DNA from: an uncultured Robinsoniella sp.
Lineage (GTDB): Bacteria; Bacillota; Clostridia; Lachnospirales; Lachnospiraceae
DNA: 64,000 nt
NCBI GenBank assembly: GCA_900540475.1
Contig: UQGG01000014.1
Location: 62,001-126,000, forward strand
Direction of reading: 5' to 3'
Positions 53,316 through 62,121 of the stretch are shown piece by piece (positions within the stretch are counted from its first letter, which is position 1; each line of letters begins with the position of its first letter). A model generated the notes under the pieces. The model was not told the DNA's origin. It saw only the letters and a program-made list of their open reading frames with translations, and ran no database searches. A program made the position numbers and the translations under genes.

Positions 53316-55136
53316 TTACTCCTCCTTTCTTTGCTGCTGAAATGGAATCCGAATCTGAATATTTGTTTCGATATGTTCTTTTGACTCAATAATTAAATGG
53401 TAGGGTTCGCCATAATACAGCCGGATGCGGCTGTTCACATTTAAAAGCCCAAGGCTGTCCGAATCCTCCCCCGAGGCAGCCATGGAAAGGGATTCTTCCA
53501 TAGAAGTGGGAATCGTCTTCGGGTGGTTCAAATTGTCCCGGATCTGGCACAGCCGTTCACTGGAAATGCCCTCCCCGGTATCGTATACCCAGATAACAAG
53601 GGTGTCATTGGAAGCGTCATGTATGCCCCCTATCTGCAAATGCCCCGGTTCCAGCAGTTTTTCCAGTCCGTGGACAATGGAGTTTTCCACCAGAGGCTGT
53701 AAGATCATCTTGGGAATACAGGCATCCATAATTTCTTCCGAAATACTGTACGCAATAGTAAAACGTCCCTCAAAACGGGTAGACTGTATCATCAGATATG
53801 ATTTGACTATCTCAAGCTCTTCCCGAAAAGTAACAAACTCATTTCCTTTAATGCTGTAGCGGAGAATCTGCGCCAGAGCTTGGGAAATGTTAATAATGTC
53901 ATCAGACCGTCCCTCGGTTGACATACCGCAGATCAGAGCCAGGGTATTGTACAAAAAATGTGGGTTGATCTGGCTTCTTAAAAAAGCTAGTTCCGTTTTC
54001 TTTGCATAGATCTCCGTTTCATACATTTTCGTACAGGTATTAAAAATATCACGGTTTAAGGTATCTACCTCATCCAGCATCTGGTTAAATGCATTTCCAA
54101 TGGCGGCGGCTTCCAGACAGACATAAGACTGTTCATCCAGGTGGATACGTTCTTTCAGCGCCCGCCTGTTTCCGGAAGTAATCTTATTCATGATCCCGGT
54201 TAATTCCGAGATTGTGTTGAAAAACCGGGAGATAAAGTATATTAAAAACGAGCAGACTACAATAAAAATAAGCAGGGTAAGAAAATACTGGCTTCCCACA
54301 GTCCGGATCAGTTTCTGAATCAGAGCACCCTTTGGAATGATCGATATTAATTCATATCCGGTTTCGGGTATTGCATGAGTCTCAAAGGTATATTCCGTAT
54401 TGGAATAAGTAAAAACGGAATCCCCGGATTTTTTAGATAGAAATGCCTGGTAAATCTCTTCATCGCCCAAAAGCAGATTTTTGCTCTGATCCAGGAAAAT
54501 CATTTTTTGATCGGCACTGTCCAGAGAGTAAGAGCCTCCAAGAAACCGGGAGGGCTCTATTGCCACAAAAACTGCCCCGCAGGGAGTGGCATTGCTTAAG
54601 TCCAGGGGATAGATCAGCCGCCCTGCAACAATACATACTGTATTTAAAGAGTGAATAAAGTAATTTTGCCGGTCAAAGAAAATCACATCATGCTGATCTC
54701 TGGGAAGCTCCTGTAAAAGCTTACTTGTAATAGAAGAGTCCCCCGCTACATTGCTGAAATTACCATTGTCACCAATCACTGCAATATCAATGATGGAAGG
54801 TTCCTGATTCTGGGTGTTGATCAGCAGATTAGAAACCCGCTGTACATAGTCAAACTTAGATTCTTCCTTGTTCTCAATAAGATAGCGCTGTACCAGCTCA
54901 TTATAAGCAAGGCTGGTTGTAAGTTTTGAAAAATAGGTGTAGTTGTACTGGACTTCGTGAAGCACCTGGTTTACTTTCTCATCCTGATTGGTCTTTAGGG
55001 ACTGGTACTGCAGTTTGTAATAGGAAAAAATACTGAATATCATAATTCCAGCCATGGTAACCGCCATGATAATTAAAAGAATCATCATCTGGCGCCGCAG
55101 GGGCTGGGGTGTAAATTTTTTTAACGGTATTTTCAT
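53316..55136 (-). CDS. YesM-like sensor histidine kinase
   Basis: The 606-residue kinase has two membrane segments (about 15-40 and 285-308) flanking an extracellular sensor of about 245 residues, a HAMP linker, the box LRSQINPHFLYNTL with H393, N-box QPLVENSIVHG and G-box DTGEGIS. It is the first gene of the - strand arm and begins next to the divergent region that carries three tandem repeats. It probably senses the oligosaccharide handled by this locus. Confidence 0.9.
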   Translation of the reverse strand: MKIPLKKFTPQPLRRQMMILLIIMAVTMAGIMIFSIFSYYKLQYQSLKTNQDEKVNQVLHEVQYNYTYFSKLTTSLAYNELVQRYLIENKEESKFDYVQRVSNLLINTQNQEPSIIDIAVIGDNGNFSNVAGDSSITSKLLQELPRDQHDVIFFDRQNYFIHSLNTVCIVAGRLIYPLDLSNATPCGAVFVAIEPSRFLGGSYSLDSADQKMIFLDQSKNLLLGDEEIYQAFLSKKSGDSVFTYSNTEYTFETHAIPETGYELISIIPKGALIQKLIRTVGSQYFLTLLIFIVVCSFLIYFISRFFNTISELTGIMNKITSGNRRALKERIHLDEQSYVCLEAAAIGNAFNQMLDEVDTLNRDIFNTCTKMYETEIYAKKTELAFLRSQINPHFLYNTLALICGMSTEGRSDDIINISQALAQILRYSIKGNEFVTFREELEIVKSYLMIQSTRFEGRFTIAYSISEEIMDACIPKMILQPLVENSIVHGLEKLLEPGHLQIGGIHDASNDTLVIWVYDTGEGISSERLCQIRDNLNHPKTIPTSMEESLSMAASGEDSDSLGLLNVNSRIRLYYGEPYHLIIESKEHIETNIQIRIPFQQQRKEE

Positions 55137-55170
55137 TATTTTAGTAACCTCTTAAGTTATTGTGCTTATT

Positions 55171-55287
55171 TTTAACAAGATCGTAGAGTTAATCTCAATA
55201 AGCTGTTGTCTTTATCAAGATCGTAGTTAATCTCAATAAGCGGTTGTCTTTAACAAGATAGTACAATTTAATCCCAATAACTTGTAT
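55171..55287. repeat. Three tandem 38-40 bp repeats in the divergent control region
   Basis: Copies at 55171-55210, 55211-55248 and 55249-55287. The shared core is TTTAACAAGAT(C/A)GTAG followed by TTAATC(T/C)CAATAA and TTGT. The third copy is the most divergent. Spacing is close to four helical turns, and AraC-type regulators such as the adjacent YesN-like protein bind direct repeats, so these are candidate operators for both arms. Confidence 0.8.
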
Positions 55288-55561
55288 GGAAAAAAGTCAG
55301 GGAATTATGTAAAAAACTCAAATGGGTGTATTTTTTAAAGGAGGCAGTATAAAAATTATAGCCCATTATTTAGATTGTTTTATGTAAAAATATTAGAAAT
55401 ATATGTAAATTTCTTTAAAAGATTTAATAAATTATCAAAATCATAAGAATTTTACATAAAGAGCAGAGTTATAAACATTTTAAAAATTCTCATTTTTAGT
55501 AAAATAGTTGGTATCAGATCGATAAGAAACAATTCTCAGAAATGAGGGAAAGGAGCAGGAA
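55288..55561. promoter_or_regulatory. A+T-rich divergent intergenic region
   Basis: This stretch must hold the promoter of the permease operon and perhaps that of the kinase operon. No convincing -35/-10 pair was found; TAAAAT near 55500 is a possible -10. AAAGGAGG at 55337-55344 looks like a ribosome binding site but no start codon follows it. Confidence 0.3.
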
Positions 55562-56518
55562 GTGAAAGAGAGAAAAAAGAAGCCGGCACAGACAGTATAT
55601 GTGCCGAAAGTCAGCATTTTCAAGACGCTGGGCAGACAAAGGACATTAATTCTGCTGTGTCTGCCTGCCTTGATACTAACGATAGTATTCAAGTATGGAT
55701 CAATGTATGGAATCCTGATTGCATTTAAAAATTATAAAACGTCAAAGGGGGTATGGGGCAGCGACTGGCTGGATCCTTTTTATAAAAACTTTATAACGTT
55801 TTTTAAAAATCCTTCTTCCGGTCAGATAATCTGGAATACGATTCGCATCGGAGTGGTAACCATGTTATTTTCATTTCCGGCTCCTGTCATATTTGCAATT
55901 ATGCTAAACGAAGTAAAAGGCAAAATGTTTAAAAAGACGGTTCAGACGGTTTCCTATATACCACACTTTATCTCAATCGTGGTTGTAGTGGGAATGCTGA
56001 ACAGCTTTGGATCCATCGATGGAATTTTCAATACAATCCGAGGATGGTTTGGACTGGCAGCAGTCAATATGAATGAGGGCACAAAATATTTTATGCCGAT
56101 GTACGTAGGCTCCCAGATCTGGCAGACCTTTGGCTGGAGTTCCATTATATATCTATCCGCGTTGTCTAATATAGACACAACCTTATATGACGTGGCAAAT
56201 ATAGATGGTGCCAACAGATGGCAGAAGATTAAAAATATTGCATGGCCTACCATCCTGCCGACAACGACAATTATGTTAATTATGAATGTGGGCACCGTGC
56301 TCAATTCGGACTACCAGAAAATACTGTTAATGCAGAATGATACCAACCGCAGCGCAATCGATGTCATATCATCCTTTGTTTACCGGGAAGGTATCGTAGG
56401 TGCCCGTTTTGAATACACAACGGCAGTCAACCTGATGCTTTCGGTAGTGGCATTCGGGCTGGTAATCATTACAAATAAAATTACCCAGAAAGTAAATGCC
56501 GAAAATAGCTTATGGTAG
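55562..56518 (+). CDS. Oligosaccharide ABC permease (LplB type)
   Basis: The GTG start has AAGGAG six bases upstream. The 318-residue membrane protein has about six hydrophobic segments, the family opening YGSMYGILIAFKNYK and the ATPase-contact EAA loop DVANIDGANRWQKIKNIAWP. It pairs with the permease downstream. The ATPase of such LplB/YtcP importers is usually a shared MsmX-type protein encoded elsewhere; none is in this cluster. Confidence 0.9.
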   Translation: MKERKKKPAQTVYVPKVSIFKTLGRQRTLILLCLPALILTIVFKYGSMYGILIAFKNYKTSKGVWGSDWLDPFYKNFITFFKNPSSGQIIWNTIRIGVVTMLFSFPAPVIFAIMLNEVKGKMFKKTVQTVSYIPHFISIVVVVGMLNSFGSIDGIFNTIRGWFGLAAVNMNEGTKYFMPMYVGSQIWQTFGWSSIIYLSALSNIDTTLYDVANIDGANRWQKIKNIAWPTILPTTTIMLIMNVGTVLNSDYQKILLMQNDTNRSAIDVISSFVYREGIVGARFEYTTAVNLMLSVVAFGLVIITNKITQKVNAENSLW

Positions 56519-56568
56519 AGCGCGTTTGAAATAGCATTTTCAAACATGCGCCGGAAAGGAGAAGTAAG

Positions 56569-57462
56569 TTGAATCATAAAAATAAGAATAAAATTCACAT
56601 TGGAAACAGATCAGCAGATATGATACTGATTGTCATTATGTGTCTGCTGATGGTAACAATCCTGTATCCGTTTATCAATATTATTTCCATATCCATGAGC
56701 AGCCCCAGTGCCATTACAACCGGAAAGGTAAGCTGGCTTCCGGTGGGATTTAACCTGAAAGGATATGAAATGGTGTTTGGGGATCCGAAGATCTGGAGTG
56801 CTTATGGAAATACCATCTTGTATGCAACTCTGGGGACGGCATTAAATCTTGTCTTTACGGCAATGATTTCCTATTCTCTCATGGTAAAGGAGTTTGTACT
56901 GCGTAAACCCATGACCGTATTTTTAACCATTACGATGTTTTTTAACGGAGGAATGGTCCCAAGTTACATATTAATCCAGAATCTAGGTTTGATGGACAGT
57001 ATCTGGGCTGTCATTCTTCCGGGATGTGTCTCTGCCTATAACATTTTTATTTACCGCTCCTTTTTTAAAGGAATATCACCGGAGATTCGGGAAGCAGCAT
57101 TTGTAGACGGTGCCGGAGAAGCCAGAATTCTGTTTAGCATTTATATGCCACTGTCAAAAGCGTTGTTTGCAACATTTGGTCTGTTTTCTCTGGTGACTTA
57201 CTGGAATATGTGGTTTGAACCGCTGCTCTATCTGAAGACAGATACAAAGCAGCCCATTCAGATGATATTGCGCCAGATCTTATTTACCTCGGGCGCAGCT
57301 GGCATGAATGGTGCCCAGGAATTAATGAACCAGCAACTGGTGAATCCTAAAAATATACAATATGCATGTATTATTGCGACAATTGCACCAATTATGATTG
57401 TCTATCCGTTCCTCCAGAAATATTTTGAGCAGGGAATGATGGTAGGCGCAGTTAAGGGGTGA
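56569..57462 (+). CDS. Oligosaccharide ABC permease (YtcP type)
   Basis: A TTG start is read with AAGGAG seven bases upstream. The 297-residue membrane protein has six hydrophobic segments, the EAA loop EIREAAFVDGAGEARILFSIYMPLS and the typical C-terminus YPFLQKYFEQGMMVGAVKG. It is the second membrane subunit of the importer. Confidence 0.9.
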   Translation: MNHKNKNKIHIGNRSADMILIVIMCLLMVTILYPFINIISISMSSPSAITTGKVSWLPVGFNLKGYEMVFGDPKIWSAYGNTILYATLGTALNLVFTAMISYSLMVKEFVLRKPMTVFLTITMFFNGGMVPSYILIQNLGLMDSIWAVILPGCVSAYNIFIYRSFFKGISPEIREAAFVDGAGEARILFSIYMPLSKALFATFGLFSLVTYWNMWFEPLLYLKTDTKQPIQMILRQILFTSGAAGMNGAQELMNQQLVNPKNIQYACIIATIAPIMIVYPFLQKYFEQGMMVGAVKG

Positions 57463-57507
57463 GCGTGGATGAAAAGCACGTTCCAATATAGAAGGGAGAT
57501 TCATAAA

Positions 57508-59235
57508 ATGAAGAAAAAAATGGTAACAGCAGTGTTGGCGGCAGCGCTTTCTGCAGCAGTACTGGCAGGATGCGGACAAAAAGCCCAAAGTACGGATACA
57601 AAAGCAAAAGGAGAAACCACGGCAGACGCACAGGACGGAAATGATGCATCGGGAGAATCTTCAAAGGGAACATCGGGGGATGCCTCGGGAACAGAATTAC
57701 CGGAATTGCCGGATAATACCCTGTCCATTACGGCATCTATTCCCACTTTTGGTACAGATCCGGGGAATACGGAAGTACAAAAAGAGTGGCAGAAGAGAAT
57801 GGAAGAGTATCTGGGATGCAAACTGGACATTAAGTGGACCTATACGCCTTGGCTTGACTACCGGGAAAATGAGAAAGTAATCCTGGCAAGCGGTGAAATG
57901 CCGGATGTGTTTACCTATTCCTGGGGCGATACCATTAATGAATATGGTCAGGACGGCCAGGTACTGGATATTGCCAAATACAAACAGTATATGCCGTATT
58001 ATTCTAAATTTGTGGAAGAGACAAGAGGGGGAGAAAATTTTGCTTACAATGCAGACGGAACCTCTTACTACTTTAAAGACGGTTTTGTAAATAATAACGA
58101 TATCATTGGTGCACAGTCATTTACAGCATTTGCATACCGATTTGACTTATTGGAAAAGAACAATCTGACCCCGGCGACAAATTTAGATGAGTTCAGTGAG
58201 CTGTGTAAAAAGTTAAAAGAGCTTTATCCGGATTCCTATCCTATTTCAAACAGTGACAAAAACTATGCTTTCTACCGGGGGTTCGCAGGCATCTACCACA
58301 CATCGGATACCCTGTATTGGAATGGGACAGAATGGGCGTTTGGTCCCATTGACGATAATTTCAAAGACATGCTTTCCTATCTGAAAACCCTCTATGATGC
58401 AGGCTATATAGATCCTGAATTTGCCACGGATGATGCTGATGCCTGCAATAAAAAGGCGGCTACAGGGAAAGTGCTGATCTACCCCACCGTATGGTCCGGC
58501 ATGGCAGCACACTGGAACCGCAACAAAGAAGATCAGGATATTAATTTTGGACTTGCCTATCTGCCGGAAAATGAAAAGTATGGAACACCTTGGAAATGGG
58601 GATCTAAGGAAGAAGGATTATCCCTTGCAAATACGGGATTTGGAGTTGGTATTTCCGGAGATGTGGAGTATCCCGAATGGGTTGTGAAAATGATTGATTA
58701 CCAGTATTCACCGGAGATGATCGAACTGCAGAACTGGGGCATTGAAGGAAAGACTTATGTGATAAATGAAGATGGAACGAAATCATTTACCGAAGAGATT
58801 ACAAGTGCCGATAATCCTGTGCAGGAGCTGGCAAATTATGGTGTGACCTCTTCAGCGGCATGCAGAACCGGGGTGGTATTTACACCTCAGGAATTTGAAC
58901 CACAGATTGAACAGCTGGAAGAAGAACCATGGTGGAGCAAAGAGGACGGTTTCCATATGGATAAATACTGGCTTGCAAGCTCCAAATACGGCGGGGAAGA
59001 TTCCGTTGCTCCTTATGACCGGGCGCCGATCCTGAATCTGGATCCTGATGAAGCGACCGAAAAAGCTACGCTGATGAATGCCTGCGAGACTGTGGCAAAA
59101 GAAAAAGCAGTAGAATTTATCACTGGGAAGATGGATCTGGAGAAAGACTGGGATGCTTATGTAGATTCTGTAAAGTATGCAGTAGATGATTTTGAAGGCA
59201 CGCTGCAGATGCTGAATGAAAACTCGGTGAAGTAA
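57508..59235 (+). CDS. Oligosaccharide-binding lipoprotein
   Basis: The ATG at 57508 is chosen because it starts the lipoprotein signal peptide (lipobox VLAGC, Cys22) and has GGGAG nine bases upstream; an in-frame ATG at 57469 would add 13 residues before it. The 575-residue protein has an Asp/Gly/Ser-rich linker (25-65) and an extracellular family 1 binding fold. Its place right after the two permeases makes it the main binding subunit of this importer. Confidence 0.87.
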   Translation: MKKKMVTAVLAAALSAAVLAGCGQKAQSTDTKAKGETTADAQDGNDASGESSKGTSGDASGTELPELPDNTLSITASIPTFGTDPGNTEVQKEWQKRMEEYLGCKLDIKWTYTPWLDYRENEKVILASGEMPDVFTYSWGDTINEYGQDGQVLDIAKYKQYMPYYSKFVEETRGGENFAYNADGTSYYFKDGFVNNNDIIGAQSFTAFAYRFDLLEKNNLTPATNLDEFSELCKKLKELYPDSYPISNSDKNYAFYRGFAGIYHTSDTLYWNGTEWAFGPIDDNFKDMLSYLKTLYDAGYIDPEFATDDADACNKKAATGKVLIYPTVWSGMAAHWNRNKEDQDINFGLAYLPENEKYGTPWKWGSKEEGLSLANTGFGVGISGDVEYPEWVVKMIDYQYSPEMIELQNWGIEGKTYVINEDGTKSFTEEITSADNPVQELANYGVTSSAACRTGVVFTPQEFEPQIEQLEEEPWWSKEDGFHMDKYWLASSKYGGEDSVAPYDRAPILNLDPDEATEKATLMNACETVAKEKAVEFITGKMDLEKDWDAYVDSVKYAVDDFEGTLQMLNENSVK

Positions 59236-59318
59236 TTAAAGTGGGATAAATTTTACTATGGGATATTAATATTTTACTATTTAAAAAGGGTTAGAAATGC
59301 ATTGTATATTAAATGGTG

Positions 59319-59354
59319 GATATAGCACCTGACACAGATATCAAGTGCTATATC
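59319..59354 (+). other. Intercistronic hairpin
   Basis: GATATAGCAC pairs perfectly with GTGCTATATC around a 16-base loop, between the binding-protein gene and the GH78 gene. TATTGTATC follows, so it is a weak terminator at best and may lower read-through into the enzyme genes. Confidence 0.55.
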
Positions 59355-59420
59355 TATTGTATCAACCAGCCTCAGCAGCCCCACAGTCTGCTAACAGACA
59401 AAAAAGGAACAGGTGACTAT

Positions 59421-62030
59421 ATGGAAATAAAGCAGCAAAAAGTGCAATACCAGAAAAATCCAATTGGAATCGATACAGAGAAACCACATTTTGAGTGGAA
59501 TATTTGTCTGGATGCAGCAGATGAAAAGAAGTGGTTTCAGACGGCATATCAGATCTTAGTATCGGATCATGTAAAAAATATGGAAAAAGATGAGGGGAAT
59601 ATCTGGGACAGCGGGAAACAGAGCAGTAACCGGATGACTCAGATACTATATGCGGGAAAGGAGCTGCAGTCCTGCACCAGGTATTACTGGAAGGTTCGGG
59701 TATGGGATCATTCAGGAAAGGCTTCTGCGTACAGCCCTGTTTCTTACTTTGAGACTGGGTTTTTAAGCAGCGGGGAGTGGACCGGGAAGTGGATTGGAGA
59801 GCAGGAGGATTTTGTGAACCACATCTTCCGTAAAACCTTCCCACTAAAAGAGGGAATCAAAGAGGCACGGATTTACATATGCGGAATGGGACATTATGAA
59901 TTGTTAATAAATGGGGAAAAAGCAGGAGACAGCGTGCTGACGCCGGGATGGACTGATTACCATAAATCCTGTCTCTATAATACATACGATGTAACCAAGC
60001 AGGTTCAGCAAGGGTGGAACTGTATTGGTTTATTTTTGGGTGACGGCATGTTTCATGTAAAGAAAAAGAGATATGTTTATTTTGAACGGAGTTATGGAAA
60101 AATGAAATTTCTTCTGCAGCTTCAGGTCACTTATGAGGATGGGACCAGGGATGTGGTGGTTTCCGACGAAGAATTTCATATGGCACAGAGTCCGGTTACT
60201 TATTCCGGGATTTATGGCGGAGAGGATTATGATGCAAGATTGGAACAGGAGGGATTTTCACATCCCGGTTTTCAGGAAAATAGTTCCTGGATTCAAGCAA
60301 TAGCTGTTGAAGAGCCCAAAGGCAAACTGCGCAGGGAAAGTACAGATCCGCTGAAAATCATGGAGTGTTTGAAACCGGTAAAAGTTTGGGAGGTTTCCAA
60401 AGGAACATACATGTATGATATGGGGAAGAACTTTTCCGGCTGGGTGAGTATGAAAGTCAGGGCAGGTAAAAACTGTGGAGGAGCATGTATTACCCTTATG
60501 CCCGCTGAGATACTCTATTCGGACGGCAGTCCCGACCAGCGTGTGACCGGAGATGGTTATTGCTGGCAATATACCTGCAACGAAAAGGAAACACAGCATT
60601 ACCGTCCGAAGTTTACCTATTATGGTTTCCGGTATGTACAGGTGAGCGGCGCTGTTCCGGTGGAGCTTTCCGCAGATGGAAGCCAGTCTGACCAGCCCGT
60701 CATAGAAGCGATTACAGGAGAATTTATTTATCCCGATATTGAGAGATCAGGTAGTTTTGAATGTTCCAACCACCTTTTTAATAAAATCCATCAGATCATC
60801 GACCAGTCGGTTCGCAGCAACATGAAGTCCATATTGACAGACTGCCCCCATCGGGAAAAGCTGGGGTGGCTGGAACAGACCCATCTGATCGGACCAGCCA
60901 TTATGTGCGGGTACGATGTAAGAAGCCTCTATGAAAAGATAGAGCAGGATATGGCGGAAGCCCAGCATGAAGATGGGCTGATACCGGATATCTGTCCGGA
61001 ATACGTTACCGGATTTGAAAAATGGCACTATGGGTATCTGGATTCTCCCGAGTGGGGAAGCGCCTGCATTGTGAATCCCTGGTACCTTTATAAGCGTTAT
61101 GCAGATAAAACGGTATTAGACAGATATTATCAGGTAATGGTGGATTATCTGGATCATTTAACACGGATGACCCATCATTACATTCTCCATCATGGACTGG
61201 GAGACTGGCTGGATATTGGTCCCAACACGCCTCATTCCCAGAATACGCCGGTTCCCGTAGTTGCCACAGCGGTCTATTACGACGATCTGTCTATTATGGA
61301 AGAAGTCTCGAGACTACTTGGTAAAGAAAAGGAGGCGGAGTACTACTGTGAACTGGGAAGAGAGGTTAAAAGAGAGTTCAACCTCCAGTTCTATGATAAA
61401 GCTACATGCAGATATGCCACAGGGAGCCAGGCGGCACAGGCAATGAGTCTGGTAGTGGGTCTGGCGGAGCCTGGAAATGAGCCGGGTATTCTGGATTATC
61501 TGGTTCGGGATATTGAGAAAAGAAATTATGCCACTACTGCTGGAGATATCGGACATCCCTATGTCATGGCAGCGCTTACCGCATATGGCAGGTCTGATAT
61601 CATAGAAAAAATGACAAATATAACAGACGCGCCGGGGTATGGCTACCAGGTCAGATGCGGTGCCACAACATTGACGGAGGAATGGGACGGACCGGACCCG
61701 GACAGACCACATGGGTCCCAGAACCACCTGATGCTGGGCAGCGTGGAAGAGTGGTTTTACTGTGGCCTCGCCGGTCTGCCCGGAGTGAGAAGCGATCCTA
61801 TCTTGGAAGAGCTGGTGATCAGTCCCTATTTTTCTCCTGATCTAAATTACGTAAAGGCATCCATCCGCCACCCGTATGGAAAAGTTTCATCAGAGTGGAT
61901 GCGGGAGCAGGGAAAAATACGGTCAGAAGTTCAGGTCCCGCCAAATACAAAAGGTATATTCAAACCTCATCCTGCATCGGATGGCATAGTCTTTTATGGA
62001 AAAGAGACATTTATGATAGAGGAAACGTAA
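59421..62030 (+). CDS. Intracellular GH78 alpha-L-rhamnosidase
   Basis: The ATG at 59421 is preferred to one at 59313: AGGTG lies close upstream and the protein then begins directly with the family N-domain (QKNPIGIDTEKPHFEWN). The 869-residue enzyme is of ordinary GH78 length and has no signal peptide, so it works on imported rhamnosides. Domains: Ig-like (5-120), Bac_rhamnosid_N (135-300), beta domain (310-420), catalytic barrel (430-790). The motif is LTDCPHREKLGWLEQ with D474 and E479; the third acidic position holds Q486, with E485 next to it, a variant also seen in other members from memory. The base candidate is E753 in ATTLTEEW. Confidence 0.92.
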   Translation: MEIKQQKVQYQKNPIGIDTEKPHFEWNICLDAADEKKWFQTAYQILVSDHVKNMEKDEGNIWDSGKQSSNRMTQILYAGKELQSCTRYYWKVRVWDHSGKASAYSPVSYFETGFLSSGEWTGKWIGEQEDFVNHIFRKTFPLKEGIKEARIYICGMGHYELLINGEKAGDSVLTPGWTDYHKSCLYNTYDVTKQVQQGWNCIGLFLGDGMFHVKKKRYVYFERSYGKMKFLLQLQVTYEDGTRDVVVSDEEFHMAQSPVTYSGIYGGEDYDARLEQEGFSHPGFQENSSWIQAIAVEEPKGKLRRESTDPLKIMECLKPVKVWEVSKGTYMYDMGKNFSGWVSMKVRAGKNCGGACITLMPAEILYSDGSPDQRVTGDGYCWQYTCNEKETQHYRPKFTYYGFRYVQVSGAVPVELSADGSQSDQPVIEAITGEFIYPDIERSGSFECSNHLFNKIHQIIDQSVRSNMKSILTDCPHREKLGWLEQTHLIGPAIMCGYDVRSLYEKIEQDMAEAQHEDGLIPDICPEYVTGFEKWHYGYLDSPEWGSACIVNPWYLYKRYADKTVLDRYYQVMVDYLDHLTRMTHHYILHHGLGDWLDIGPNTPHSQNTPVPVVATAVYYDDLSIMEEVSRLLGKEKEAEYYCELGREVKREFNLQFYDKATCRYATGSQAAQAMSLVVGLAEPGNEPGILDYLVRDIEKRNYATTAGDIGHPYVMAALTAYGRSDIIEKMTNITDAPGYGYQVRCGATTLTEEWDGPDPDRPHGSQNHLMLGSVEEWFYCGLAGLPGVRSDPILEELVISPYFSPDLNYVKASIRHPYGKVSSEWMREQGKIRSEVQVPPNTKGIFKPHPASDGIVFYGKETFMIEET

Positions 62031-62121
62031 CGTATCAGAGGTCTGAGCATTTACTGTGCTGACTGTAAAAATATTGGGCAGCAGGCATTAAAAAACCAAT
62101 TATAACAGGGAGGAAAAAATC

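Noticed and set aside
55171..55287. Tandem repeats considered as a CRISPR array
   Set aside because: The units are directly adjacent with no unique spacers, only three copies, and no cas genes nearby.
55337..55344. AAAGGAGG resembling a strong ribosome binding site
   Set aside because: No ATG, GTG or TTG follows at a usable distance, so no gene can be placed there.
59313..59420. ATG at 59313 as start of the intracellular GH78
   Set aside because: It lies at the foot of the intercistronic hairpin, lacks a ribosome binding site and adds 36 residues with no family match; 59421 has AGGTG and begins with the conserved N-domain.
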